The notes beneath the pieces are model-generated. The model was not told the DNA's origin and ran no database searches. It was given only the letters and a program-made list of their open reading frames with translations. The position numbers and the translations under genes were made by a program. From Meta bourneti (taxonomy: Eukaryota; Arthropoda; Arachnida; Araneae; Tetragnathidae), in the NCBI GenBank assembly GCA_933210815.1, contig OW119922.1:80453231-80517230 (forward strand): a stretch of DNA of 64,000 bases, in the 5' to 3' direction. This document shows positions 29,927 through 41,746 of this stretch, piece by piece (the stretch's first letter is position 1; every line of letters starts with the position of its first letter).

Positions 29927-32900
29927 ACATTAATTTCAAAAGATTGTGACCATAAAAATCGTTTAGTCTTCAAAATCTCCTTTCTATAGCTAGAATGTTT
30001 CAACTCTGCTGTATCTTGGACATTTGCATGCAATATCTAGGACAGTTGCAAGCAAGTACTCGTATTTTGGACAGTTGCATGCAAAATGTTCAACTTTAAA
30101 ACGTGATACAAATTACTTCACTACTTAAAAAAATTTGTGTAATTACTTTTAAATGGTGTATTTGGTGTATTCTTTTCAAGCTTATTTAATTTTCAAAAGA
30201 AAAAAAACTAAATGAATAAATTGAGGTTTTGCCGAGTTCCAATAGGAATATTTTTTCAGAGTATTTAAAGTTCCACCTCAGTCCTAAAAATCCTCTGATG
30301 AATTTACTGCCAATGATTAAATTTATAATTTAGCACGATATTAGAATACCCAAAAATATAGAATAAAATTTAATTTTAACCCGCCAACGGGGAGAGGGGG
30401 TACATTCACAACAGTGCATCATTCATTCTTGTTACTATACAGGCATTTCCATTATAAACACATATCTTTTACACAGATGTGAACTAAATAATGTAATTAA
30501 AAAGTTATAACGAAAGTTCAAGCGTCTAAATATTGTAAAATAGTTTATGTGAACTAGAGATTTTTACAATATGACACATTTATAATCTATGCTATACTGT
30601 ATTTAATTTTTCGAAAATCTCCAAACAATTTTTTACAATTCACTACTCGTATTACAAATATGTTCTAAAGGTTTTGTCTGGGTTTTTTACATCATCTCTC
30701 TCAATAAGCAATTAAAAGTATATCTAGAGAAACTTGGGATATGTAGGGGACGTCGTTACCACTACTTCCTGTTTACTACAAGGAAGCCATTTTTGAACTC
30801 AAATAGTTGAACACGTCTCCTTTCCCTGGCCGGATCTACACCTTTCATTCTTCCATTCTGAACGTATTACCTCAAACCGAAACGGTTTTCAATCATAAAA
30901 GTTGACTTTAATAAATAAAAAGAGAAAACCAATAGATCCCACATCGAAACTCCTTCAAAATCGGATTAGCGAGCGTTTGTGTTTACAAATACAAAAAAGA
31001 TCTAAATAAGAAAGTAAACAAGATGGAGAGGAAAGCATGTATACTTCCCATTCCTTATTCTTATTTTCTTATTCCTCGAAAATCAATATACTGTTACACG
31101 ACGTATATAAGACTCTTCTTGAGGTTTTTGAAAATACAACACTATTTCAGAACTCCTGTTTCCTCTCCCCCATGGAAAAAGAATCCAGAATAAAATGCCA
31201 TTTCCAGTAGGCAAAGTTGGAAATGTTTTGAGAAGAAAAGAGGCGGTATTGAACTCCAAACTAAAGGGGAGACCTTCCATTTAAAGTGCTATGTCCCGGT
31301 ATTGATTCTAACGCCTCTCAACACCTTCGGGCTCTTGTATCTGAGATTAAAATTTTTATGCTGCCTTCGAAACTTGATTACTGGATCTCTTCCCCCTTGC
31401 GTCCGTTTGACAGTTATTGCAATTAGTGTGATGAATAAATTCGGCCGTTGGATACAAAAATTGAATGAGTGTCTTCGTCGGCCGTTCTGTAATTTTTAAC
31501 AATGCCTTCTAATATGACAGTCAACAATGCCTTGTAACACCACGCTACACGTTTTGATCTTTGACAGTTGGGTGAAATGAATTTTTCTTCCTTTTCAGTC
31601 GGCGCTGAAACTGAAAGATTTATTCTAAATGTTGGAAATTTAAATTGGAGGAGGTTTAAAGCGGTTTTTTTTCCGTTTGAAGTCGCTCCAGCAAAAATTA
31701 ATTGATGAAGCATTTTAAGACGTCATTTCATCGCGCAGTTTAGTTTTTATGTATGGGGAATCTGTTTTAAGAAATGACTTGTTTCGTTAGAAGTGTGTAC
31801 GTAATAAACGATTAGTCTTTCACGTTTAATTTATATGAATGGTTTCTTGTCAGTCACACATAAATGATTTGTGTTTTCACAAACCGTGTAATTTCCGTGA
31901 AGCGCTAAATTTATCAATGTCGAATGAAATGGATTATTTGTCCTAAATGTTTGTGTCCGGTCTTGATAGCTGTTGAAAGAATAGTGAATTAGCATGAATG
32001 TTGTATTAAATTTCGCATATGCCAAGAATTCGCAATACCTTGAGATATTATTAAATCGCATTATTTAAAATCAGGTGTTACCTAATACACATTTGTACGC
32101 GTATGTATCTGATATCATGTTTGAAGTTTTGAGAACAAAAGTTTTATATCTAAAAATACTTTCAAATAATTAAATTTTACAACTCTAAATTAATTTTTTT
32201 CTGTAGCAGGATCATAAAACTTATCGAAATAAGAAAAGGTATAAATTGAAATAAATAAAATTTTGATAAGTGTAAGATTCCAATTAGTATTTAGAATACA
32301 AACACATAATAAACTGGCAGCATATTTGTCAGGAAATATAAATATCACTATTTTATACATTGAGCTTGCCAAATAAACGCGATAGAATGATTCTATACTT
32401 TAACAATACTTAAATGTATTAGTTTTATATTCAAAAATATCAGACACATGAATTCTATTTATTAGTTAAATACTCTGAAAGAAGGATAGTTCTATTTATG
32501 TACAAAAAACCATAAATTTAGTTATCTAATTATCATCTTGAATAAAGAAGTTTTATGCAACTTTTAAAACAGATATGAAATCATGTTTGCAAATTAGACA
32601 TATCTGAAAAATACGTAACCATTCCATATTTAAATATGCATTATCGGAGCTAAATAAAAAATATTGCACTAAGGAAAAAGTTATTATTAACAACGCTGTT
32701 TAGATTTTTCTCTTTTGAACTAGAAATATTTTTTTAAGAAAGTGATGAAAATTTAAAAAACATTCCCAACTAATTATAAGAAAAGCTAACAAATATCCAC
32801 CTTTTATTGAATAAAAATGTGTCCCCACCGCTAAAAACAATTGCTTTGAGAAAAATATCACGTAGAATACATTAAGCTTACACGGATTAATTAATTAGGT

Positions 32901-33133
32901 AGTGCTGAATTTTTAAAAACACAAACTACTTTTAAGGAACTCAAAAAAAAACTATTATTAAATTAAGTTATTGATTGAACTTATCTTCGGTTTTTATGAG
33001 ATAGAAGAAGTGATGGCTATATAATCCAACTTAAGATGGGAATATGCTTCCTTCTATGCAACTAAATCTAAGAATTGAAATAAAAAATGATTAAAATACA
33101 ATAAATTATTTTCAGTCACCAAAGTATTTTTAG
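29927..33133. other. Long stretch without repeats recognised; GC-richer island at about 31040-31800
   Basis: The island contains a GATCTTTGA word near 31556 that resembles a TCF/LEF site, and several overlapping ORFs of up to 96 codons without recognised features. It may be a conserved regulatory element. Everything else, notably 32060-33130, is strongly AT-rich with no feature supported. Confidence 0.35.
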
Positions 33134-33399
33134 TCAGTGTTCCATTTGGTAGAGTTGATCAGTGTTCCATTTGGTAGAGTTGGTCAGTGTTCCATTTGGT
33201 AGAGTTGGTCAGTGTTCTATTTGGTAGAGTTGATCAGTGTTCCATTTGGTAGAGTTGGTCAGTGTTCCATTTGGTAGAGTTGGTCAGTGTTCCATTTGGT
33301 AGAGTTGATCAGTGTTCCATTTGGTAGAGTTGGTCAGTGTTCCATTTGGTAGAGTTGGTCAGTGTTCTATTTGGTAGAGTTGGTCAGTGTTCCATTTGG
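33134..33399. repeat. 25-bp minisatellite, ten and a half units with higher-order pattern
   Basis: The unit is TCAGTGTTCCATTTGGTAGA followed by GTTGG. Ten complete units start every 25 bases from 33134; an eleventh is cut after 16 bases. Two variable positions are patterned: units 1, 4 and 7 end in GA rather than GG, and units 4 and 10 have T for C at base 10. Spacing of three and six units implies amplification of a 75- or 150-bp block. This is not a CRISPR array, as there are no spacers. Confidence 0.95.
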
Positions 33400-33678
33400 A
33401 ATATTCTGTGTGATCTAAATTAGTTGATCTCATACTTACGCGTAAAGAATTATTTTTTATTACGGTTATGTAATTTACATTTTATTTGAATTTTATAGGC
33501 ACTTGAACGCACCATACACTACTAAATTTCTTTTTTGACGCCATAGAAGTTCATTCTATGGTGTCAATAAATAAATTTCGGTATTTACATCGCGTTATGA
33601 TCCCGTGAAAATTTATTCCTTGGTGTAATACAGCCATAGAATGTTCCTATCCAATAAAATGCACAACTATGTAACATA

Positions 33679-33820
33679 TTTGGTTGCGGTTTATGGCGCA
33701 AGGGCCATATATGACAGACATAAGACAGACAATATCAAGTAATGCACATATACACACAAGGAAAATTGTTTTGACACAGAAGAGAGAAATACATCCAGGG
33801 AGGATTCGAACAAGTACCAG
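33679..33820 (-). repeat. SINE D, inverted, head removed
   Basis: TTGGTTGCGGTTTATGGCGC is the inverted 3' end. ACACAGAAGAGAGAAATACA and CCAGGGAGGATTCGAAC are the body and box B end. A SINE B begins at once after ACAAGTACCAG, replacing the tRNA-like 5' part. Confidence 0.8.
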
Positions 33821-34130
33821 GGGGGGCGTGGTAGCCCGGTTGGAAGAGTAACAGATTAGCAACCGGAGGGTTGCGAGTGCGAATCCAACCAAAGACCGTT
33901 GTGTAAAAAGGGGTCTGGTGCACATTAAATCTGCTGTGCCCTGAAATGTCCTCACGTTGGCGTGGTATGGAAGTTTTGAGAGTGGGTGCCAGCTCAGGTG
34001 TGACCTCATCATCTGACCGTGGTTCAAAATTACGTGATGTCCTCGGTTCTTTCCCTTCGGATTTGATCCCGGACCGTCGTAAATAGCCCGTTGTGTTGCT
34101 CCAATGCGACGTTAATTTAAACACCTACCA
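33821..34130 (+). repeat. SINE B, full length
   Basis: Head with box A GTAGCCCGGTTGG and a box B with one change (GAGTGCGAATCC). The body and tail (GATCCCGGACCGTCGTAAAT, CGACGTTAATTTAAACACC) are complete. It joins an inverted SINE D at its 5' edge, giving a head-to-head composite. Confidence 0.9.
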
Positions 34131-34282
34131 TACCATAGAACCTGTACCACCTACAACTCTCAGAACTTCTTTGGATGTGCTCCTACGCAAATGCAGAAGC
34201 TCAGTTCATTTTGTATCTGATCCTATTTGAGTTTGGAGAGGTTCCGTCCCTGTTGCAGCGAGGATTAAGAGAGAACAGGGCA

Positions 34283-34410
34283 GATTAGGAGTTGATCATA
34301 TTAAGGCAAGAACTATATTTGGCCAAACTACATCAAATAAATGAAGACACATAAGGAAGGTTTTAGTGACTCAGAAGAGAGAAATATCCCAGGGATGAAA
34401 CGAACCTTTT
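34283..34410 (-). repeat. SINE D, inverted and diverged
   Basis: ATTTGGCCAAACTACATCAA, ACTCAGAAGAGAGAAATATC and CCAGGGATGAAACGAACC follow the order of the inverted family D. Confidence 0.65.
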
Positions 34411-35267
<857 letters not shown>

Positions 35268-36870
35268 CTATTCATTCTCAACCAAATCCTCTAGTGTATC
35301 AATTGTTTCCGAAAAGCCCATCTCTGATTTAAGGTTACAAGCTATTCCTTTTGCCACGCTTCGCACCAGAAAATATTCCCTCATACGTTTCGACCGTCTC
35401 ATACCATGCCATGACAATTGTAAACAGTGTGTCCAAGAGAAGTGAGTCTGAATTTCGTTACACATATAAATGAAGAAACCATGGTCTTATTCTTCCTCTC
35501 AATAATTTATCCCTGTTGATGCTACTGATAAAATACATTACAAATTATCCTACTCAAGACAGCCTTTTTGCCATAAGTCTCGGTTTGGCAGACCAATATA
35601 GCCTAGAAACAGAATCAAAATATGTAACTGTATCAGCAGTAATCACTGAGACGTTAATAAAATTAGGGCAAATATTGAGTTGTTTTCATGTCATATCTAT
35701 TGATATTATGTCGTGTCTGGCGTAGCATGGCCAAATATGGCCACTGCGCCGTAAACCACAACCAACTCGTCATATCTGAATGACCGCACATTAAAACTGT
35801 ATCCAATCTCTAAATCATCTAGTGCATCAATATTATCTCAAAACCTTATCTCTGATTTGAAGTCACAAGCTCTTCCTTTTTCCACACGTCGTATCAGGAA
35901 GTGTTCCCTCGTCCAAGTTGACTGTCTTTTACCCTGTAATACTAATTGTAAACTGTATGCCAAAGAGAGGTGTGTCGGGATTTCGTTACAGGTGCATATA
36001 AAGAAATTCACCCACTCCAATAATTTACTCCTGTTCGTATCACTGATCAAATAGATTGAAACTTTTTACCCTACGCTAGATCTCAGCTCTTTCCCCATAA
36101 GTGTTTGTCTGGCAGCCCACTATATTCTAGAAACAAAAATTAAAATGGAACTATCAGCAGCATTATTCACTGTGATGTCAGGGCGACTGTTGAGGCGGAT
36201 TCTTCTCATATCCGAAAAGCCGCACATTAAAACTATATCCAATCTCTACAATAATCTAGTGTATCAATTTTTTATCCCGAAAAACGTATCTCTGATTTGA
36301 GGTCACAAGTTCTTCCTTTTGCCAAGCCTCGTATCAAGACGTATTCCCTCGTTCAATTCGATCGTCTTATACTCTGTCATATCAATAGTTAACTGTCAAA
36401 GAGAAGTGTGTTGCGATTTGGTTACAGATACATATGAAGAAACTATGGTCATACACACCTTCAATAATTTCTTCGTTGGTGTCATTGATCAAACATTTTA
36501 AAACTTTTCTTCATGCGCTAGACCTTAGCCTTTTCGCCATAGGTCTCTCCTGGCAGCCCAATGTAGTCTGGAAACAGAAACAAAATATGTAACTATCAGC
36601 ACCATTATTTACTGTGACGTCAGGGTGACAGTTGAGGTGGATTCCTGTTATATATGAAAGGCCACACATTAAAACTATATCCAATCTCTAAATAATATAG
36701 TGTATCAATTTTATCCCGAAAAACGTATCTCTGATTTGAGGACACAAACTCTTCCCTTTGCCACACTTCCGTGTCGGAAAAGCTTTCCCACGAAATTCGA
36801 CCATCTTATACCCTGTCATGTCAATTGTCAAACGTGAATTACATAAGGGAATGTACAGAAACAAAAACGC
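35268..36870 (-). repeat. Degenerate ~440-bp tandem array, four copies, with residual shared minus-strand reading frame
   Basis: The block beginning TCTAGTGTATCAAT and continuing to ATCTCTGATTTGAGGTCACA recurs near 35290, 35818, 36248 and 36700. The first interval is longer because it contains a SINE D fragment (35701-35765). On the minus strand copies 1 and 2 give related peptides: a CNEI.TH.S stretch, then LQL, then a REYFL/REHFL...KG.AC..KSE stretch. Copies 3 and 4 keep pieces (REYVLIRG, KGRTCDLKSEIRF) with stops and shifts. A second conserved part (around 35570, 36090 and 36530) lies between the peptide blocks. It could be decayed, tandemly duplicated exons or simply an old repeat. The protein family is not recognised. 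Confidence 0.7.
35701..35765 (+). repeat. SINE D 3'-end fragment inserted in the tandem array
   Basis: GTGTCTGGCGTAGCATGGCC, AAATATGGCCACTGCGCCGT and AAACCACAACCAAC form the family 3' end. The insertion is present only in the first array unit, so it is younger than the duplication. Confidence 0.75.
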
Positions 36871-36879
36871 CCTATCGAT

Positions 36880-37255
36880 TCACAGCCGAAATCTTTATTA
36901 TTATTATTTGGTGCCTGCCGGATATCACCGTTACCACCCCCTAGGCTCCAAGGGCCAGTGGGTATTTTTCCGGAGCTGAATAAAAATACCCACTTCCCAA
37001 TCCTGCTCCCGGGACCACGACTGCGGCAAAATCGAGCAGAGCGTATTGGAGGACCAAGAAGGAAAAGAATTATGAGATTTCGGATAAATAGATAGAAGGG
37101 GTATTGAACATCAGAGAATAAAACTCTTCTTCTTTCCTCATCCTCGTTTCCACCTTCCTTTTCATCTTTCCAGTGAGGTTGGGAATCGAGTTTATGTGAT
37201 TTGTACGTGAAGATGAGTAGGCAAATAGCAAGTTCTTCATTTGGCATAGATTTTT
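36880..37255 (-). mobile_element. Probable 3' end of a non-LTR retrotransposon
   Basis: Read on the minus strand, the segment ends in TATCCGGCAGGCACCAAA followed by an (AAT)n tail (the complement of 36892-36908). A short trinucleotide tail without LTRs is usual for CR1/Jockey/RTE-like retrotransposons. It includes a 12-bp perfect hairpin (GTGGGTATTTTT at 36958-36969 against AAAAATACCCAC at 36982-36993). G+C is well above its surroundings. The 153-codon minus-strand ORF here shows no reverse transcriptase motif. Confidence 0.45.
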
Positions 37256-40200
37256 TCACGAGACTTGATGTATTCACCGTTACCAACAACAGTGAAATTG
37301 ACGGAGCAAAATTTGGAGACTAGAAGTTGTGCTCTTAAATCTGTTAAGTTTATACTAATCAATGCAAGATACGTATACATTTGAGCGTACTCCTATGCTA
37401 TGTGGCAACAGCAATTTTGTCATACGTGGATTACTTAAAAGAAATTAATGCTATTTTATTTGATTTATTCATTTTTTATGACTTATAACAATAATTTACC
37501 TTCTTTTCGACAAAACAATCACATAGAGAACATGCGTTTAAAATAAAATTTGAAGAGCTTGTGTTTTCAAAAGGTATTAGATCAAAGTTACAAAAATCGA
37601 CTTTTCAGTAGGTTGGTCGGTATGTCACCACTTTACGGTCATCTCGCAAGGGCTAATTGTAACGAGACCTACAGTAGGTAGTTTGGTAGTTGGATCAACG
37701 TACCCCCACTGGAGCAACACAACGGGCTATTTGCTTAGGAAATTAGCAGACATTGAAGCAAATCTTACGATCGTTTTGCAGGGCAAATTTCAAAACATTA
37801 TTTTGCGTGTGTCATTCATTGTGTATTGTATGGAACATACTTTAAGCCAAGATTTTTTAATATAGGGCAAGCATTGTATAATTTAATATACATAAAATCA
37901 TGCTTATAATGAAATGTTTGAGATTACTAAATACGTACATCCTTTGGGCATCATGCATTTACAAATCCGAGCACTTATTCTCAGCTACAGCAATACATGC
38001 CTACATACAATATTATGTATTAATATGAATAGATTAATAAAATTCAATTAATCAGATTCAGTTAATAAAATTCAGAATAGAGGATTTGACGTTTGATATT
38101 TATACCTGCCGTAAACTGTTATAGAAAGGTACAAATAGCAATATAGTACATTCACTTTAATTAATTGTAGAACATATGTACCGAAATACATGACCAGGAG
38201 AATCACCATTGACACATTATTTAATCGGTTTATAACCCGACTATATGTCTTAGAACCTGAAAATTCAGTTGAATGAATATTTTAAATTACGATCATTCAG
38301 GAATATTACTTATATGTTCAGAGAGAGTTAAGGTCATATAGATTTCTCGATTCATTTCGAGTTTAATAATCATTTACCATTGATACACTTGGGCGAATTT
38401 AATATAATTTCAGATCTACTGTCCCTAACTGGTATTCATTGTTTACTCTTCTTGACTGGAATTATTTTACCACCCCAAAAATCAACACAGAAACAAATCC
38501 GCTTCTCGAACGAAAATCGAATGGAAAATTCATCTTGTCCGAGTTGAAAATTAGAATGCATTAAACATTAAATTCAATCGAGTAATTGACTAACTTCACA
38601 ACAAACTTTTCCAAGACAGTTATCAATATTGGTGAAAGATCAAGTTCCTTTGATCTTCCTGTTCTTGAACGATAAAAGTTTTAGGAAACAGTTTCTACTA
38701 TTTTGTATGCATTCAGATTCGTAGGTTTATGACTGAAACGAGTTTTCACCAAAAGCCACAAAGCTTTATTTAGAGATTAATCGAAATAAATCTATAAATG
38801 AAAATTTAAACACGTAAATGATGTGCAGTATTTCCTTTAAGGGAAAGATTATTCTATATCCTTTTAAGCGTTAAGAAATGAAATACATATGATTAAGGGG
38901 TCAAACCATCTATAAAATAAAATGATGCGTTTTATACGCTTTTAGAAAAAGAAAATATAGTTCTTTTGAGTAAAATAATTAGAATTCAGAAAAAAATTGT
39001 TTTAAACTTGAAATTTAAAATCTAAGTGAAATGTTTTTAATCGATTAGATTAATTAATTTAAACCTGGAAATATGTAGTTATTATTTTCTCCAAGAGAGG
39101 TCACTTTTGGATGTTCTTAGACTGATGAAACGAAATGTGTGAAAATTAAATGCTTATAATTTGCATTCTTGAATTTGAAAAAAAATGCCCAAACCAGTTT
39201 GAAACTTCTCTAAGCTCTACTAAAAGTAACATGGAAAAACTTTAGAAAGTTGTAAATACTGATAAAAATATTGTCTCGGATAAGTTTTGACTGATTTTCA
39301 TCGAATCCTTAACCCTTTGCATCTTTATTTATTCATTAATATTACATATATTCATAGTTATAATTGCTGAATTAACCTGCAATTTAAATGTGGACAATCT
39401 CAAATTATTTTACTGTATATTTGTATAGTCGTAAAAAATGGAAACTTTTAATCAAATTTACATTTACCGAAGTTAAATTATTTCAAAATTAGTTTTATAT
39501 GATGTAAATAACAATGACATTAAATATTTTTGTTAAATATTTTGAATTTGGGAAAAATACACTACGTTTATTTAAAATCGTCTTAAGATTCTGGATCTTA
39601 TGCACTTTGTACTGTTGACTTTTTCACCGTTATATAGCATAATTATAATTCTAAAATGCACCCATATTCCTATGGGAAATGAAGGATAATTACAAAACAC
39701 TGTTTTATGTAAGCAATGTTTCATTTTTTCACACAATGAATAGCATAACGTATCTTCAAGTGGGATAACATTTAAAAATACCGAGCGTTAAGTTATAATT
39801 ATATATAGTGTAAAAGGTGTTAAATATAATTTATGGAAATTTCAACGTCGACAAATGATACCTTGTTAATAACAAATAAGTACTATTTTTCTACGCAGAT
39901 TATAGATACTCTGATCTAATGGTGAAATATATAGTTCCTAGTATGTGAAAATAAATTTAAAATGCAATGTTTCCTTACATATATTATTTATATATCTAAT
40001 TAGTTTCGTGTTCAAATAATTACATTGAAATGCATAATAAGTCTGAAGATATATTAGAGGAATAATTTAGTTTAGAAAGATAAATTGGGTGAGAAAAACT
40101 TTGGGAAATATCTTCCCATAACGAAAATTTATTTTCTACATGATAGAGCTACAAAAGAAATGAAAAAAATGTATCAATATGTACTTTTACAATTCCTTTT

Positions 40201-41035
40201 CAAGAAATACGTAATCGATACATACGTAAAAATTGTAAATAAGTGATAAATAAGCAAACATCCTGCAACTCAGAATTCTAACGCGATAGGCCCTTTATAC
40301 AGGTGAGATTACCTTTTTCCCTGCATTTTTACCTCATGCCTCAATTCCATGCTAAGGGCAAAATGGCGTTTCATTGAGAAAAAATAATACTCCGAGGAGC
40401 AGACGATATTTGAAGAAAGGAGCTGCCAAAAATCGGCTTTTCTGTAGAAGAAAAAAGAAAAAAAGAGATGAGGGGGCGTAGAAGAAAAGAGTTGAGAATC
40501 GATCTCTATGTTTCTCAATCTATTGATTTTGAGTCTTTCTTCTTGTGTGTTTAGATTTTAGAGGCTTTATTTTATATTTTTTGGTTCCCGTCTGGAGTTT
40601 GAAGAGCACTTAGATTTTTTCATTTGTTCTTTATTTTCTATCTGATCTTCACTTTCATATTGCTCTTGAGGTGATTGTTACGAGTTAATTAAAGCTGGTC
40701 ACCGATAATTGACAGATGGACTTTCAAGAGCAATTTGGGAGAATTGCAGAAGAAGCAGAAATCTAATCTTTTTCGTTTTCTTCAGTTACTTTCATCTGTA
40801 TTTAATTTGTACGCGGTGCACATGAGGATCAGATCGATAAATCGATTCGAAAGTATAAATGAGTCATTTTTATTATCAGCACATAAAGTTGAAATTGGTT
40901 GTAACTGAACTTCGAACATTCTTTATGAAGAAAAAGGAGATGACGTTGATTGTTTCAGAGAACTTCTACAGAGTTATATTTTTTATTGCGCTATAAAAGA
41001 GGAATAGATGTATCCCGCATACTCTAGTCCCGATA
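37256..41035. other. Long AT-rich stretch, one SINE remnant, no gene
   Basis: Apart from the SINE B tail at 37674, nothing is recognised up to about 40280. A short GC-richer part at 40280-40520 carries a minus-strand 69-codon ORF without recognisable features. Confidence 0.45.
37674..37732 (-). repeat. SINE B fragment (3' tail only)
   Basis: AGTAGGTAGTTTGGTAGTTG and ACTGGAGCAACACAACGGGC are the inverted tail of SINE B; the rest is absent. Confidence 0.65.
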
Positions 41036-41358
41036 TGGGTCCGCTATAGCATAGTTGGAAGAGCAATGGATTAGCAACCGAAGGGTTGGGAGTTCGAAAC
41101 TCAGTCCAACCAATGATCATCGTGTACAAGGGGGCTGGTGCACTTTAAATCTGTCGTGACCTCACATATCCTCACATGGCTTGGTGTGGAAGTTTGGAGA
41201 GTGGGGTGCCAGATCAGGGTTTGACCTCGTCATCTGTTCGGGGTACAAAATGACGAAGATTTGTCCTCGAATCTTTCCCTTTGTGATTTATCCCGGACTG
41301 TCGCCAATAGCCCGTTGTGTTGCCTTAGTGCGAACGTAATTAACTGCCTAATTACCTT
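41036..41358 (+). repeat. SINE B, full length
   Basis: The head shows GCTATAGCATAGTTGGAAGA (a diverged box A) and GGTTGGGAGTTCGAAACTC (box B). The body (CACATATCCTCACATGGCTT, GAGAGTGGGGTGCCAGATCA) and tail (GGACTGTCGCCAATAGCCCG) follow. Confidence 0.88.
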
Positions 41359-41537
41359 TCTAATTTTGTATAGATTGAAATGGATATTTGTAGACTAAAT
41401 AAAAATTTAATGCTTATTTTGTCTTAGTTCCTAAAAAAAAATTTCGGTAACTTTAAATTGGAAAAAAACAGCAAACATTTTGTCAATCAACTACTTTTTC
41501 AATCGTCTGGAATGCAATATTTCGTCGGCAGACAAGA

Positions 41538-41746
41538 TAAACACACTAAGTCAAAAAAATTCCAGACTTCAATACTTTAACTTTTCTAGACCAGAATTTG
41601 AGGATCTTTAGAATGGTAAAGTCCAAAAAAAATTATTTTTTATTTGCATGAAAGATTTCTTGAAAAACACACTTAGTGAGTAAAGAAGGAGTAGAATTTT
41701 CGCCTTTGTTTTTAAATAATTCTTTTTTTCGACTTAGTGTGTTTTA
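41538..41746. mobile_element. Family E MITE, 209 bp, TA-flanked
   Basis: The left end TAAACACACTAAGTCAAAAA and right end TTTTTCGACTTAGTGTGTTT are inverted repeats of about 20 bp, with TA at both outer edges. This suggests a Tc1/mariner-type non-autonomous element. An inner copy of the word ACACACTTAGTGAG lies near 41667. There is no ORF. Confidence 0.75.

Noticed and set aside
33134..33399. Possible CRISPR array
   Set aside because: 25-bp units are directly adjacent with no spacers, and the window is eukaryotic.
33647..34124. Two overlapping minus-strand ORFs of 126 and 129 codons
   Set aside because: Both lie within the SINE D/SINE B composite.
36828..37289. 153-codon minus-strand ORF
   Set aside because: The longest ORF in the window, but it reads across part of a tandem repeat and a probable retrotransposon 3' end and has no domain motif.
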